From the NCBI GenBank assembly GCA_036504595.1, contig DASXUX010000053.1, positions 186,001 to 250,000 on the forward strand: 64,000 nucleotides of DNA, written 5' to 3'. A model generated the notes under the pieces. The model did no database searches, was not told the DNA's origin, and saw nothing but the letters and a program-made list of their open reading frames with translations. Shown here one piece after another: positions 1 through 9,049 of the stretch. Position numbers and translations under genes: made by a program. This DNA comes from DASXUX01 sp036504595. Its GTDB lineage: Bacteria; Planctomycetota; SZUA-567; H5-PLA8. Positions within the stretch are counted from its first letter, which is position 1, and each line of letters begins with the position of its first letter.

Positions 1-1154
1 TCGTTCTCACTGACGTTGTAACGAACGATGTTGTTGCTCCAGGGCCCGGCGCCGGAGTACTGGAAAAGGCCTAGACCGGCTCCATCGTTGTCATGCGTGT
101 AGTTGTATTGCAGAATCGAATGGGTCGTGGCGCCATCGAGGTCCGCGCCGCCGCCATCGTTGATGCCGCCGGTGTGGTTGTTCCAGGACTCATTTGATTG
201 AATGAGCATGTTGTTCGAGTCGTGGCACCAGAGGCCGCAGGGGCCATCTTCTGACGTGCAAAGTGCGCCATTGCCGTGCGCCAGGCAGCGTTCAACGATT
301 CCGCCATCCACTTGGCCAAGCACGGCGCCGCTGCCGGAGTTCGTCGTCAGCGTTGGATCGCCGGTGTTGTTGAAGAACTCGCAATGGCCGACGTACACGT
401 TTGTGAGGGCGTACTTCGCCGCACCCCACGTGCGCAGGCCGTCGCACCGGTTATCGTGAATGACGGCGTTTGTGATCCGCACATCGTTGTAGCCACTGGC
501 GCCGCTTTTTCCGGCAATGAGAATTCCGTTGCGAAAGTCACTGATCTCGACGCTATCCACATAAATATGACTGAGCTTCACGTCGCCGGCCAAATCGCAA
601 AAGATGACCAGCGCCGCGCCAGTGTTCGTTTCCGCACCGCTGCCTCGAAAGTTCAAGTTGAGTATGTTCAGCCCGCCCGTGTTGTACGCGTAAAACGCGT
701 TCGACGCGCCGCCATCGATCGTGGCGCGTCCCGTTCCCCAGGATGAGAGTGTGATTGGAGCGTCGGCTGTGCCGGCGTCTTTCGCGTCGAGGTAAATGCG
801 GCCGGTGAACGTTTGTCCTGCCTCAAAAAGAATGCTGTCTCCGGTGGCGAAGCTGACGGTGTTCACCTTCGCGATGCTGCACCAGGCCTGCTCCGGCGAA
901 GTTCCGCTCTGGGTGTCAATGCCATTGGCGCCCACGTAGTAGGTCGTTGCAGGGAAGCAGGCGCTCGCCGCGCCCGCGCCGAGTATGGCGATCAACCAGC
1001 GTAGAAGATGGAAACCCGCACGCGTCCGCGGGTCGGTGCGCGGACGCGTGACGGGTCGGTATTGCGTCGGAGCTTCTTCACGTGTGAGAAACTCCATCGC
1101 GGCCAGTTGAGTGAAGGGGTGCATCGCAGCGGGAGAGCGGAGCGTCAGCGTCAT
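1..1154 (-). CDS. Secreted right-handed parallel beta-helix protein, 3' end cut by window
   Basis: An open frame starts at 1154 behind AAAGG, which lies just after the stop of the sugar transferase upstream, and runs off the window start without a stop (at least 384 residues). After a basic N-terminus comes a hydrophobic segment (about residues 53-65, LLRWLIAILGAGAA). Next is the entry strand of a beta-helix domain (TYYVGANGIDTQSGTSPEQA), then repeated short Asn/Gly/Asp-rich coils such as NIVRYNVSEN and HSILQYNYTHDNDGAG. This pattern is typical of pectate-lyase-like or DUF1565-like solenoids. It probably acts outside the cytoplasm on, or as part of, a polysaccharide, given the adjacent exopolysaccharide genes; the substrate cannot be read. 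An in-frame ATG at 1163 is an alternative start. The family is clear and the function inferred. Confidence 0.8.
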   Translation of the reverse strand, partial: MTLTLRSPAAMHPFTQLAAMEFLTREEAPTQYRPVTRPRTDPRTRAGFHLLRWLIAILGAGAASACFPATTYYVGANGIDTQSGTSPEQAWCSIAKVNTVSFATGDSILFEAGQTFTGRIYLDAKDAGTADAPITLSSWGTGRATIDGGASNAFYAYNTGGLNILNLNFRGSGAETNTGAALVIFCDLAGDVKLSHIYVDSVEISDFRNGILIAGKSGASGYNDVRITNAVIHDNRCDGLRTWGAAKYALTNVYVGHCEFFNNTGDPTLTTNSGSGAVLGQVDGGIVERCLAHGNGALCTSEDGPCGLWCHDSNNMLIQSNESWNNHTGGINDGGGADLDGATTHSILQYNYTHDNDGAGLGLFQYSGAGPWSNNIVRYNVSEN

Positions 1155-1166
1155 GGTGCCCATCCT

Positions 1167-1868
1167 TTAGTATGCGCCTTCTCTGAAGAGGACGACTTTG
1201 ACGGTGCGCAGGAGGATCGCCAGATCGAGCGTGATCGATCGCGTCGCGACGTACTGACAATCGAACTGGACGCGTTGTTCGTAGGTCGTGTTGTTGCGGC
1301 CGGAGACCTGCCACAGCCCCGTGATGCCCGGCGTCACCTGCGTGTACGTGTCCAGCTTCGCGCCGTACTTCTTGAATTCGTTGGCGACGATGGGGCGCGG
1401 GCCGACGAGCGACATCTCGCCGACGAAGACATTCCAGAGTTGGGGCAGTTCATCGAGGCTGGTGATGCGGAGCAAGCGGCCTACGCGCGTGACGCGCGGG
1501 TCGTCGCGCAATTTCTGATCGCGTTCCCACTCCGCTCGGAGAACGGGATCTTGCGCCAGAGTTCTCTTGAGGATTTCGTCGCCGTTGGTCGCCATCGTCC
1601 GGAACTTCAGCACTCGAAACCTGCGGCGACTGCGGCCGAAGCGCTCATGGCGATAGAAGACGGGGCCGCGGCTGTCGAGCTTGATGGCCAGTGCGATCAG
1701 AGCGCAAAACGGCACGATGACGATTCCGCCGATGATGACGCATGCCAGATCGATGGCCCGCTTGATCCGCCAGTATTTCTCCTTGGAGGAGAGCGCCGGT
1801 CGTGACAAACGGCGCAGAACGAGGGTCGTGCGCATGAGCGCATCGGAGTGACTCAGGGTTTGCAGCAT
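1167..1868 (-). CDS. Undecaprenyl-phosphate sugar phosphotransferase (ExoY/WcaJ-type bacterial sugar transferase)
   Basis: This 233-residue protein belongs to the bacterial sugar transferase family, which moves a hexose-1-phosphate from a UDP-sugar to undecaprenyl phosphate and so starts exopolysaccharide repeat-unit synthesis at the inner membrane. One membrane helix lies at about residues 37-60. The family motifs follow: KFRTM, then SLDELPQLWNV and SLVGPRP, then the C-terminal GITGLWQVSGRN signature. The length fits the short ExoY form, which lacks the extra helices of WbaP/WcaJ. The start is set by GGAGGG eight bases upstream of ATG 1868. It is followed at once by the beta-helix gene and lies back-to-back with the Wza/Wzc/Wzx genes, fitting one Wzy-type assembly locus. 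The sugar specificity is not visible. Confidence 0.92.
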   Translation of the reverse strand: MLQTLSHSDALMRTTLVLRRLSRPALSSKEKYWRIKRAIDLACVIIGGIVIVPFCALIALAIKLDSRGPVFYRHERFGRSRRRFRVLKFRTMATNGDEILKRTLAQDPVLRAEWERDQKLRDDPRVTRVGRLLRITSLDELPQLWNVFVGEMSLVGPRPIVANEFKKYGAKLDTYTQVTPGITGLWQVSGRNNTTYEQRVQFDCQYVATRSITLDLAILLRTVKVVLFREGAY

Positions 1869-2137
1869 TGAGCTTCCCTCCAGATTCGTGCGTTGGTCTT
1901 GTGGACGGGTGACGAGAGTTGCACGCCGCGTGCCACGGGAACTACGCGGAGGCAGCGGATCATTCAGCCAGAATCTGCGGATGAAAATCGGGCGATCGAA
2001 CGGAAACCAAGCGCTATCTTTGAGACACCGGCAGCACGGCGGTCACTGCCACAAGCATCTTCTGTGATCAACGCAAGACGCCGCGACTGCATGCGCAAGC
2101 CGCGGCGCTCCCCTCTTGGCAGTGTTGCCACTGGTAG

Positions 2138-2347
2138 CTAATCGCAGTTGATTTCACCGAAACCGTCGAAGCGGTCAGCGAGGAAAATCGCAAACATGAG
2201 CGGGATGGAGATTGCTGCACAGATAAACAACAGAGCAGCGTCCGCCGAGGCATGCGCAGCCACGTGTGCCACATAGCGCGATCCTTCGCGCCAATGAACA
2301 TTCGCGAGCGCTTCTGGAAGTCGTAGCAGCGACTGTGCGGGCAACAT
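2138..2347 (-). CDS. Small single-span membrane protein (unknown)
   Basis: A 69-residue frame begins at ATG 2347 directly behind a near-perfect Shine-Dalgarno (AGGAGG, about 7 bases upstream). It has an amphipathic N-terminal half rich in Ala, His and Arg, one strong hydrophobic helix (LLFICAAISIPLMFAIFLA, about residues 39-57) and a short acidic tail (DRFDGFGEINCD). No family is recognised. It sits in the roughly 700-bp divergent space between the sugar transferase and the export gene, on the same strand as the former. The ribosome site and the clean transmembrane helix are the reasons for calling it. A role in exopolysaccharide assembly is only positional inference. Confidence 0.6.
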   Translation of the reverse strand: MLPAQSLLRLPEALANVHWREGSRYVAHVAAHASADAALLFICAAISIPLMFAIFLADRFDGFGEINCD

Positions 2348-2570
2348 GAGGTGTCCTCCTGGCTGAGCGCCTTTCAGCATGAGCATTTGGAATGCCATGC
2401 GCTTTGCCCAGCGCGGTGCTCTTTCTTCTGATCGAAAGTCAGGCAGACGGATGGAATTCAAACGTGGCTGCAGCGGATATATGCGCTTGGGATCGGGCTT
2501 CTCGGCCCTCACCTTTACGGCACGCAACGTGCTCCACTGGCGGTTGAACCCTTGCTTCCCGGAGGTGCTA

Positions 2571-3677
2571 ATGCGCACAGTGATCGTCTTTTTCGTATCC
2601 ATGCTATCGGTGATCGTTGCACACGGCGCCGAAGTCCGAACAGGCGGTGCGACATTTGTCTTTGAAGGAGGCGAGCGAGTCCGGATCGATCTGGAAGGGC
2701 AGAGCCTGCCGCTGGAGCAGATTGTCACGTGTGACGGTTACGTCAGCGTTCCGATGGGCGGTGCGGTTAATGTCGCCGGCAAAAACTTGCAGCAGGCGAC
2801 TGAAGCGTTGGTCACACACATCGAGACGAGCGTCGGGATCAAGAAGCCAAAGGTCTCCATCGCGGTTCTTCAGCCGCGCGTGCGCAAAGCCTACATAGAA
2901 GGAGAGGTGACGCACCCGCAGTCGATCGAACTTCTTCCTGAACATCCGATGAGCCTGGCCGCGGCCCTGGCAATGGCGGAAGGTCCGACGCCAGACGCGG
3001 ACATCACGCATATCAAGGTCGTGCATCACGGGGCACAAAGCTCGAAGGTGGAGATTGTCGATGCGTCCGCCTTTGAGCTTATTGCTCAGGAAAGCCTCGG
3101 GCCTGTACTGCAATCCGGCGACGTGGTGATCGTGCCGCGCGCTGGGACCATCACGGTTGTCGGTGAAATCAACCAGCCCGGAGTGTTCAGCCGCAAGCAT
3201 CTGCGCAGCGCGCCGGATCAGCCGATGCGCTTGAGCCAGGCGATCGCTGCGGCCGGGGGCGCGAAGCCGGACGCCGACCTGCGGGCTGTGATTCTGGTTC
3301 GCACACAGAACAAGGAACGTCGCAGCACCGCATACGACGTGGACGCTGCGCTCGAACAACATGATATCAATCAGGATCCCGCATTGGCAGACGGCGACCA
3401 GATCGTTGTGCCGGCCTCGGCAGGCTTCACGGTGCTGGGAAAGGTACACACGCCGGGATCGTACTTCGGCAAACCGATGACGTTGTCCCGCCTGATCGCA
3501 TTGGCCGGCGGGCTGGAGCAGTTCGCAAAGAAATCTGGAATCGTAATCGCGCGCAAGAACGACCCCGGCCGGCCGATTCACGCCGACCTCAGCGAGATCA
3601 CCAAAGATGGGCGGATGGAGAAAGACATTCCCCTCAATCCCGGCGACATCGTCTACGTCGGCGAGAACATGATGTAA
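2571..3677 (+). CDS. Wza-like polysaccharide export protein with SLBB repeats
   Basis: The start is ATG 2571, preceded by GGAGGTGCTA; the frame is open further upstream but lacks such a site. The 368-residue product has a Sec signal peptide (about residues 1-19), no lipobox, a poly-export-like region (about 25-85) and three SLBB-type segments marked by AYIEGEVTHPQS, TVVGEINQPGVF and TVLGKVHTPGSYF. Proteins of this family form or line the periplasmic and outer-membrane exit path for polysaccharides. The missing lipid-attachment Cys means it is not a classical lipoprotein Wza and may work with another outer-membrane partner. The Wzc-like gene lies 56 bp downstream, separated by a palindrome. 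Confidence 0.88.
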   Translation: MRTVIVFFVSMLSVIVAHGAEVRTGGATFVFEGGERVRIDLEGQSLPLEQIVTCDGYVSVPMGGAVNVAGKNLQQATEALVTHIETSVGIKKPKVSIAVLQPRVRKAYIEGEVTHPQSIELLPEHPMSLAAALAMAEGPTPDADITHIKVVHHGAQSSKVEIVDASAFELIAQESLGPVLQSGDVVIVPRAGTITVVGEINQPGVFSRKHLRSAPDQPMRLSQAIAAAGGAKPDADLRAVILVRTQNKERRSTAYDVDAALEQHDINQDPALADGDQIVVPASAGFTVLGKVHTPGSYFGKPMTLSRLIALAGGLEQFAKKSGIVIARKNDPGRPIHADLSEITKDGRMEKDIPLNPGDIVYVGENMM

Positions 3678-3714
3678 GTGTGCCACTGCTGGCTTGCCCA
3701 GCAGTGGGGCCATT
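3678..3714 (+). repeat. REP-like palindrome between export and co-polymerase genes
   Basis: The arms CCACTGCTGG and CCAGCAGTGG flank a short loop in the gap between two co-directional genes. A diverged copy (TGCCACGACTGGCT...CAGCAGTGC) lies between the adaptor and pump genes near 30214, so this is a dispersed intergenic repeat rather than a gene-specific terminator; no T-run follows. Confidence 0.7.
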
Positions 3715-3733
3715 GCAGAGGAAAGGACTGAAA

Positions 3734-5806
3734 ATGACCGGGAACGCAACTCCACAAGCACAAGAGCAGGTGCATGTCGCCAAGTGGATATTCCGCCGTT
3801 ACGCGCGCCAAACGTTCTGGATCACGTTCAGCATCATGACGCTGGTGGTCCTCTACTCGCTCTTCATGACACCGGTCTACAAGGGCACAAGCAGCATTCT
3901 CATCGACAACAAGGCCACGACGGTTCTCTCCGACATTCAGCAAACGCTTGAGTTCAACCGCGACCTGGCTCTTGCGCAGAAGGCCCTGGCGCTCAGCAAC
4001 GCGGTGCTCCAGCGCGCGGGCGAGATCGCCGGGATTGTCAGTTGGAAACTTCCCGATGCCGACCAGGAGCCGCTCGCGCCGTTGGGCGAAAAAGTGATCA
4101 ACGCGAAGGTGGAGGGCCAGCTTCTCACGCTGGAAGTGCTCAACACCGACTGCTGGCGCGCGGTGAAATTGGCGAACGCGTGGATGAGGGCCTTCGCGGA
4201 AGCCATGGGCAACCGCCAGCGCGCAGCCTCCGCTTACGCGAGCAGCTACCTGGATAATCGTCTGCCAAAGGCGCGGCAGGAATGGATCGCGCGGCAGACA
4301 GCGCTGCAAGACTTCCTGCTGGAAACGAATTTTGACCGCAAGGAAGCCGAGTATCACCCCATCTACAAACAGTACATCGATCTCAATTCGAAGATCACGC
4401 AGTGCCGCATCGAACTGTCAGCATTGAAAAGCGAGGCGGCGGCCTGGGCAGGAAACCAGTCCAAGTTGGAGGCGTTGTTTCAACTGCCGCGCGCCCGCAT
4501 CGATGCGAACATACTCGCGTATGAGAAGCTGATTCAGGACAAGAATCGCGAAGTGGTCGAGCTGCGGCAGAACTTCGACGCCAACGGCGACAAGGTTCAG
4601 CGCGCACAGGCGGCGCTCGCGGAACTCGAAACGCTGTGCCGCAGAGAATTGCAGCGCATCGGCGACCAGATCAAGCTTGAGCTCAGCATTGCCGAGAGTT
4701 CCCTGGCGGACATGAGCACCATCTTCGAAGGCTTCAAGACTGAGTATCTAAAGGTTAAATCCAATGAGGCAAAATATCAGACCCTTTCATCCGATGCGCA
4801 GCTCGCGCAGACCCAATATGAGGACCTACTGAAGCGCCAGCAGGAAGCTGCCGTGGAGGGCAGCGCCAGCTACTCGTACGCCCAGCCCTTTGAACGCGCG
4901 GAACTGCCGCTGAAGAAATATCGGCCGAACTGGCTGCTGAATACCGCGTTGGGACTGTTCCTCAGCATGTTTCTTTCAGGCAGCGTGATCGGCGTGTGCG
5001 AACTGCTGAATGAACGCATTCGCACCGCAACGGAGATCAAGCGATTGGGCCTGCCGCTTTGGGTCGAGATCCCTCTCATGGGGAAGTCAGAAGCGCGAGA
5101 CGCTATGTCGCTGATCAGCGCGCATCCGCATTCAGCTCCGGCGCAAGCCCTGCGTATGCTGCGTTCACATCTGCTGGCCGCACGCTTGTGTGCGCGCCAA
5201 ACAGACGGCGCGAACACAAGCGTGCCACACGCGCGCGCGGAAAATTCGCGGGTCGTCATGGTCACGAGTCCTGGATGCGGCGAAGGCAAGTCCTTCATTG
5301 CGGCGAACCTCGCGGATCTTCTAGCGAGCGTTAGGCGCCAGAAGGACAACGAAATGTCCCGCGTGCTGCTGGTCGATGCAAACCCGAACAGCGGGCCACG
5401 CGATTCACGAGAGCGCGCCGCGAGCGTTGACACGATCACCGCCGGGGCGGCGGCTGAGAGCGGCAGCGAGGTGCTCCAATCGCCTGTCTTCGCAGCGCGG
5501 ATTGAGGAGGCACGGCGCCAGTACGACTTCATCGTGATCGATGCACCGCCCGTGCTCTGTGGTTCGGCCGTTCTAGAAATGTGCGACGCGACTCTGGCGG
5601 TGGTGCGTTCCAGAGCAACGAAGGCAAGCGACGTGCAGCGGCTGGCCGAAGCTCTTTCAAACGCTGCGGACACGTCCTGGGTTTTGAACGCAGTCAACGA
5701 AGTGGATGCTGAGAACACATCGGCTGCCGCGCCGGCAGCGAGACCGAAGCCTCTAGCGATTTTCCAGGGCCGGCCTCAGACCAAAGCTGCGGTGGCGCAT
5801 TCATGA
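3734..5806 (+). CDS. Wzz/Wzc-like polysaccharide co-polymerase with BY-kinase-type ATPase domain
   Basis: The start is ATG 3734 behind GAGGAAAGGA. The 690-residue protein has an N-terminal membrane helix (about 28-46), a long coiled-coil periplasmic Wzz region, a second membrane helix (about 398-418) and a cytoplasmic P-loop domain. The latter shows Walker A GCGEGKS (about 514-520), Walker A' LLVDANP and the Walker B-like DFIVIDAPPV. These proteins control chain length and export in Wzx/Wzy-type synthesis. The usual C-terminal tyrosine cluster is missing (the tail is KAAVAHS), so autophosphorylation control may be altered or depend on a partner. A perfect inverted repeat at 5180-5225 is translated within the linker between the Wzz and ATPase parts. 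The next gene overlaps its stop codon. Confidence 0.88.
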   Translation: MTGNATPQAQEQVHVAKWIFRRYARQTFWITFSIMTLVVLYSLFMTPVYKGTSSILIDNKATTVLSDIQQTLEFNRDLALAQKALALSNAVLQRAGEIAGIVSWKLPDADQEPLAPLGEKVINAKVEGQLLTLEVLNTDCWRAVKLANAWMRAFAEAMGNRQRAASAYASSYLDNRLPKARQEWIARQTALQDFLLETNFDRKEAEYHPIYKQYIDLNSKITQCRIELSALKSEAAAWAGNQSKLEALFQLPRARIDANILAYEKLIQDKNREVVELRQNFDANGDKVQRAQAALAELETLCRRELQRIGDQIKLELSIAESSLADMSTIFEGFKTEYLKVKSNEAKYQTLSSDAQLAQTQYEDLLKRQQEAAVEGSASYSYAQPFERAELPLKKYRPNWLLNTALGLFLSMFLSGSVIGVCELLNERIRTATEIKRLGLPLWVEIPLMGKSEARDAMSLISAHPHSAPAQALRMLRSHLLAARLCARQTDGANTSVPHARAENSRVVMVTSPGCGEGKSFIAANLADLLASVRRQKDNEMSRVLLVDANPNSGPRDSRERAASVDTITAGAAAESGSEVLQSPVFAARIEEARRQYDFIVIDAPPVLCGSAVLEMCDATLAVVRSRATKASDVQRLAEALSNAADTSWVLNAVNEVDAENTSAAAPAARPKPLAIFQGRPQTKAAVAHS

Positions 5807-7131
5807 GCAATCCCACACGATCCTTTGCGCGTGGGCTGATGGGTTCTTTCGCCGGCAATGTGGTGGCGCAGGGACTGGGCTTCGCGTCGGGGGTGCTGGC
5901 CGCACGATACCTGGGACCCACAGGGCGGGGCGAGCTGGCGACCATCCGTTTCTACCCGATGCTGCTGGCGCTATTGGGATCGCTGGGAATTCAACAGGCG
6001 ATCGCCTTCGAAATCAGCCGTCGCCCGGCGGATGAAGCGCGTATTCTGCGCGCGGGTTTCTGGCTGTCGCTGCTCGTCGGAATTCCAGAGGTGATCCTGG
6101 CCGCGGTTTTGATCCCGCTGTTCCTGTCTCCGGACAAGAAATACCTGGCGTGGGACACGCAGTGGTTCTTTGTGTTTATCATTGTCGATTACCTGCGCAC
6201 GGCGCTGCTGAGCGCTGACCAGGGCGCATTCCGGTTTCGGCGCTACAACGTTTTCAGGGTGCTCCCGCTGGTTGGATACGTGGTCGGGATGGTGCTGATG
6301 ATCTGGTGCGGGCTGGCCAAGTCGTATGCCTTCGCGATGTGCTATCAGCTTGGGCCCCTGATCGCGATGCTGATCCATCTCGCGCTTTGCTGGGAGCAGT
6401 TGGCGGCCGCGTGGCCATGCAAGGCCGAGTTGCACGCTCTCTTCAGTAACGGGATGGCGTTTCAGTTGCCGCAGTTTCTCGGTCACTTGCTGGAGCACGG
6501 TTCACTCTTCGTGGTGGTGACGTTGTTGCCAGCCGACGACGTGGGGCTGTTCATGGTCGCCCTGGCAATCGCGATGGGCCAGTTTGCGACGGCCATCGCG
6601 TTCATGCAGGTGGGCTTCGTGAAGACAGCCGGCGAGGCCACGCATGCGGGCGCCTTGGCCACGTTCGTGCGTCAATTCCGTGTCGCTCAGATTGCCATGC
6701 TGGTGCTCTCGTGTCTGGTGCTGGCTGGCAGTCCGACGCTAATCCAAGTGGGATTTGGAAAGACGTTTCTGGCTGCAACAGAAGCCACGTACTGGCTGGT
6801 CGCGGCGATGGGGTTTATGGGGCTGATCAAGATTCTGGACGGCGGCATGCGCGCGCTGAACCATCCCCGTGCAGCCGCCGCCGGCTACGCGGCCGGCCTG
6901 GCGGTGATCGGTATTGGTGGTATGTGGCTGGTTCCCGGTGGCGGCATCGTGCGGATGAGCCAGGTGGCATTGGTTGCCGCGTTGGTGACAATGGCCGTAG
7001 ATTGCGCGCTCCTCATCCGCCTAGAGCGAATTTCCGCAAGCTCTCTATGGGGGCTGAACCTGGACACGCTGCGTCTTGCCGCCAGCCGCATTCCGTTCCG
7101 ACGACGCACAGTGGTCGGGCAGGCTGCGTAG
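5803..7131 (+). CDS. Wzx/MATE-type polysaccharide flippase
   Basis: This 442-residue, almost wholly hydrophobic protein has about twelve predicted membrane helices. Its opening (LMGSFAGNVVAQGLGFASGVLAARYLGPTGRGEL) is typical of oligosaccharide flippases of the MOP superfamily. Such proteins flip lipid-linked repeat units across the inner membrane. It starts in an ATGA overlap with the Wzc-like gene, so the two are translationally coupled and in one operon. No polymerase (Wzy) or set of glycosyltransferases is visible immediately downstream; those parts of the pathway must be elsewhere, for example left of this window. Confidence 0.88.
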   Translation: MSNPTRSFARGLMGSFAGNVVAQGLGFASGVLAARYLGPTGRGELATIRFYPMLLALLGSLGIQQAIAFEISRRPADEARILRAGFWLSLLVGIPEVILAAVLIPLFLSPDKKYLAWDTQWFFVFIIVDYLRTALLSADQGAFRFRRYNVFRVLPLVGYVVGMVLMIWCGLAKSYAFAMCYQLGPLIAMLIHLALCWEQLAAAWPCKAELHALFSNGMAFQLPQFLGHLLEHGSLFVVVTLLPADDVGLFMVALAIAMGQFATAIAFMQVGFVKTAGEATHAGALATFVRQFRVAQIAMLVLSCLVLAGSPTLIQVGFGKTFLAATEATYWLVAAMGFMGLIKILDGGMRALNHPRAAAAGYAAGLAVIGIGGMWLVPGGGIVRMSQVALVAALVTMAVDCALLIRLERISASSLWGLNLDTLRLAASRIPFRRRTVVGQAA

Positions 7132-7139
7132 GCCGAGTT

Positions 7140-7206
7140 CTTCCAACCGCAAAGACGCGAAGGCGCGAAGAACGCGGTGGGACAATTTGGCAAAATGTCC
7201 TACGTG
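7140..7206. repeat. Intergenic repeats: GCAAAGACGCGAAGG tract and GGACA palindrome
   Basis: The first part is the short 'AACCGCAAAGACGCGAAGG' tract; related words occur at 43370-43440 and 59107-59125. The second part (7179-7202) is a palindrome with arms GGACAATTT and AAATGTCC that recurs at 21763-21785, where it lies between two copies of the TTTTGGACAGAAG motif. No gene or T-run terminator is seen here. Confidence 0.6.
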
Positions 7207-8604
7207 CTACTCCGCCTTGCGCTTCTTTTGCTTTTTAACGCCGGCGCCGTCGGCATCTAGACTTGCCGGGGGAACAGCGGTTTTCAGATAGGCGGTCAGC
7301 CGCGATTGGAGTTCGCGGACTTTCTCCGGATTTGCGGCGGCAAGATCCTTTGATTCGCCGATGTCTGCGGCGAGATTGAAAAGCTGCACTCCTTTTCCTT
7401 CTGGCAGTTGATCCAGATCCTCGGCGTCCGTATCGCTTGCTCTCAGCAACAGTTTCCAATCGCCCATGCGAATTGCGGCCTGGTTGGGCGCCATGCCCGG
7501 AAGCAAGAGCGCTTCGCGTTCGGGCTTTGCGCCTGTGGTCAGCAGCGGCCAGATATCGATCCCATCGATCGGCAGCTTCTGTTCCAGGGAGCCGCCCGCG
7601 AGCTTGATCAGCGTGGGATACCAATCCACCACATGCAGCGGCTCTTTGATTACCTTGCCGGCTGGGATGTGATTGGGCCAGCTCGCAAACGCGCACCCGC
7701 GAATGCCGCCCTCGTAGATTGAGCCTTTGCCGGCCCGCAGCGGAGCGTTGGAGGTGACTTTGCCGGGCGCCGGGCCGCCGTTGTCGCTGGAGAAGACGAT
7801 GAGCGTGTTATCGAAGATACCTTTTTCTTTCAAAGCGGCGACGATCTGGCCGACGCCTTCATCCATCGCGGCAACCATGCCCGCGTAAGTGCGCCGGCTC
7901 CCGCTGAGATTCTCGAAAGGCTTTTTGTATTCGTCCGGCACCTGATGCGGCGCATGGACGCCATTGAACGGCACGTAAAGGAACAGCGGCTTGTCCGCTG
8001 TCTTTTCGCGAATGATACGGCAAGCTTCGCGGGCGATGAGATGGGTCGAGTAGCCTTCGTCGTTGCAGGGCTTGTCATCGCGATGCCAGTCCACGTCGCC
8101 CCCGCGTTTGTGCGTGAAGTAATCGATCATGCCGAACCAGAGGCCGTACTGGTGGTCGAATCCCCGATGTGTGGGCAGGTAGTCGGGCTTGAATTCACCC
8201 AGATGCCATTTGCCGCAGATGGCGGTCTCATAGCCGGCCTGACGCAGCGCTTCGGCCAGCGTGCGCTCCTGCAGGGGCAGGCCCCACTGCGCGTGGGGAT
8301 GGACGACGTGATAGACTCCGGTGCGAATGACGTAACGGCCTGTCATCAGCGACGAACGAGTTGGAGAACAGCACGGCTGAACATAGAACGATTCGAGAAT
8401 CGAGCCATCGCGAGCCAGTTTATCGAGGTTGCTGGTGCGGATCTGCTTGCTGCCGTTAAAGCCGGTGTCCTCATAGCCCTGATCATCGGCAAGAATGATG
8501 ACGATGTTCGGCTTTGAGGTCGGCTCGGCCGCCTGCGGGGCCGCGCAGAGCAGCAGCGCGAACGCAAAAATCCAATTCAGCGATTTGCGAACGATGATCG
8601 GCAT
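7207..8604 (-). CDS. Secreted sulfatase (formylglycine-dependent, arylsulfatase family)
   Basis: This 465-residue sulfatase starts at ATG 8604 (GGAGAG upstream) with a signal peptide (about 1-24). It shows the metal-binding start NIVIILADDQGYEDTG and the sulfatase signature PCCSPTRSSLMTGR, whose CSPTR matches C-x-P-x-R with the Cys that becomes formylglycine. It also has the GKWHLG motif and the IVFSSDNGGP metal site. The family hydrolyses sulfate esters, here presumably on exported or foreign polysaccharides in the periplasm. The C-terminus is Lys-rich (GVKKQKKRKAE). An anaerobic or FGE maturase is required and is not present in this window. The neighbouring polysaccharide genes fit a role in processing sulfated glycans. 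Confidence 0.93.
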   Translation of the reverse strand: MPIIVRKSLNWIFAFALLLCAAPQAAEPTSKPNIVIILADDQGYEDTGFNGSKQIRTSNLDKLARDGSILESFYVQPCCSPTRSSLMTGRYVIRTGVYHVVHPHAQWGLPLQERTLAEALRQAGYETAICGKWHLGEFKPDYLPTHRGFDHQYGLWFGMIDYFTHKRGGDVDWHRDDKPCNDEGYSTHLIAREACRIIREKTADKPLFLYVPFNGVHAPHQVPDEYKKPFENLSGSRRTYAGMVAAMDEGVGQIVAALKEKGIFDNTLIVFSSDNGGPAPGKVTSNAPLRAGKGSIYEGGIRGCAFASWPNHIPAGKVIKEPLHVVDWYPTLIKLAGGSLEQKLPIDGIDIWPLLTTGAKPEREALLLPGMAPNQAAIRMGDWKLLLRASDTDAEDLDQLPEGKGVQLFNLAADIGESKDLAAANPEKVRELQSRLTAYLKTAVPPASLDADGAGVKKQKKRKAE

Positions 8605-8704
8605 GTCCAAACTCTCCAGCGATGTATCACATGAAGGCGTGCTCGGCGCATTTCGTTGGCGGAATTGCGCTTTGGAGCACACCGCCGTAGTTGGGGGCGA
8701 CCCT

Positions 8705-8950
8705 TCACAACAGGCGCTTGCTGATCTCGGCGATCGCTTCCTTCGCCAGCGGCTTCACTTCGGGCCGCAAGCCCCGCTGCTTCAGCATTTGTCTTAACGT
8801 CCAGCGCAGCGCCATGAGTATTTCGGTGCCCGTCGCTCCGCCAGCGATGGCGTCGTCGATTCGCGTCTTCCATTCGCCGTGGCCAGACGCGGTGAGCAGG
8901 GCGCCGATCTGGGCGATGTTTTCGGAGAGAGCGTCTTTGGGGGCTGGCAT
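8705..8950 (-). CDS. Small conserved-looking hypothetical protein
   Basis: An 81-residue frame from ATG 8950 ends at 8705. It is predicted to be all-helical (for example ALSENIAQIGALLTASGHGEW and LMALRWTLRQMLKQRG), basic and soluble, with no signal peptide. The frame continues far upstream as an open reading frame antisense to the large glycosyltransferase fusion, but only this segment lies outside that gene and has balanced composition. There is no strong ribosome site. No family is recognised; the gene lies divergently from the fusion gene. Confidence 0.55.
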   Translation of the reverse strand: MPAPKDALSENIAQIGALLTASGHGEWKTRIDDAIAGGATGTEILMALRWTLRQMLKQRGLRPEVKPLAKEAIAEISKRLL

Positions 8951-9049
8951 ACCAGAGTCTACACCACTGGCTAACCTATCTTGACGGTCGTGGCACATTG
9001 CTGTCCCTCTTGCCTTCCCCGCGCCCTCGTGCTCTACTCTAGTGGTGAA

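Noticed and set aside
1893..2141. 82-codon + frame in the divergent region
   Set aside because: No ribosome site, no hydrophobic or structural pattern, and it overlaps the end of the better supported small membrane protein on the other strand.
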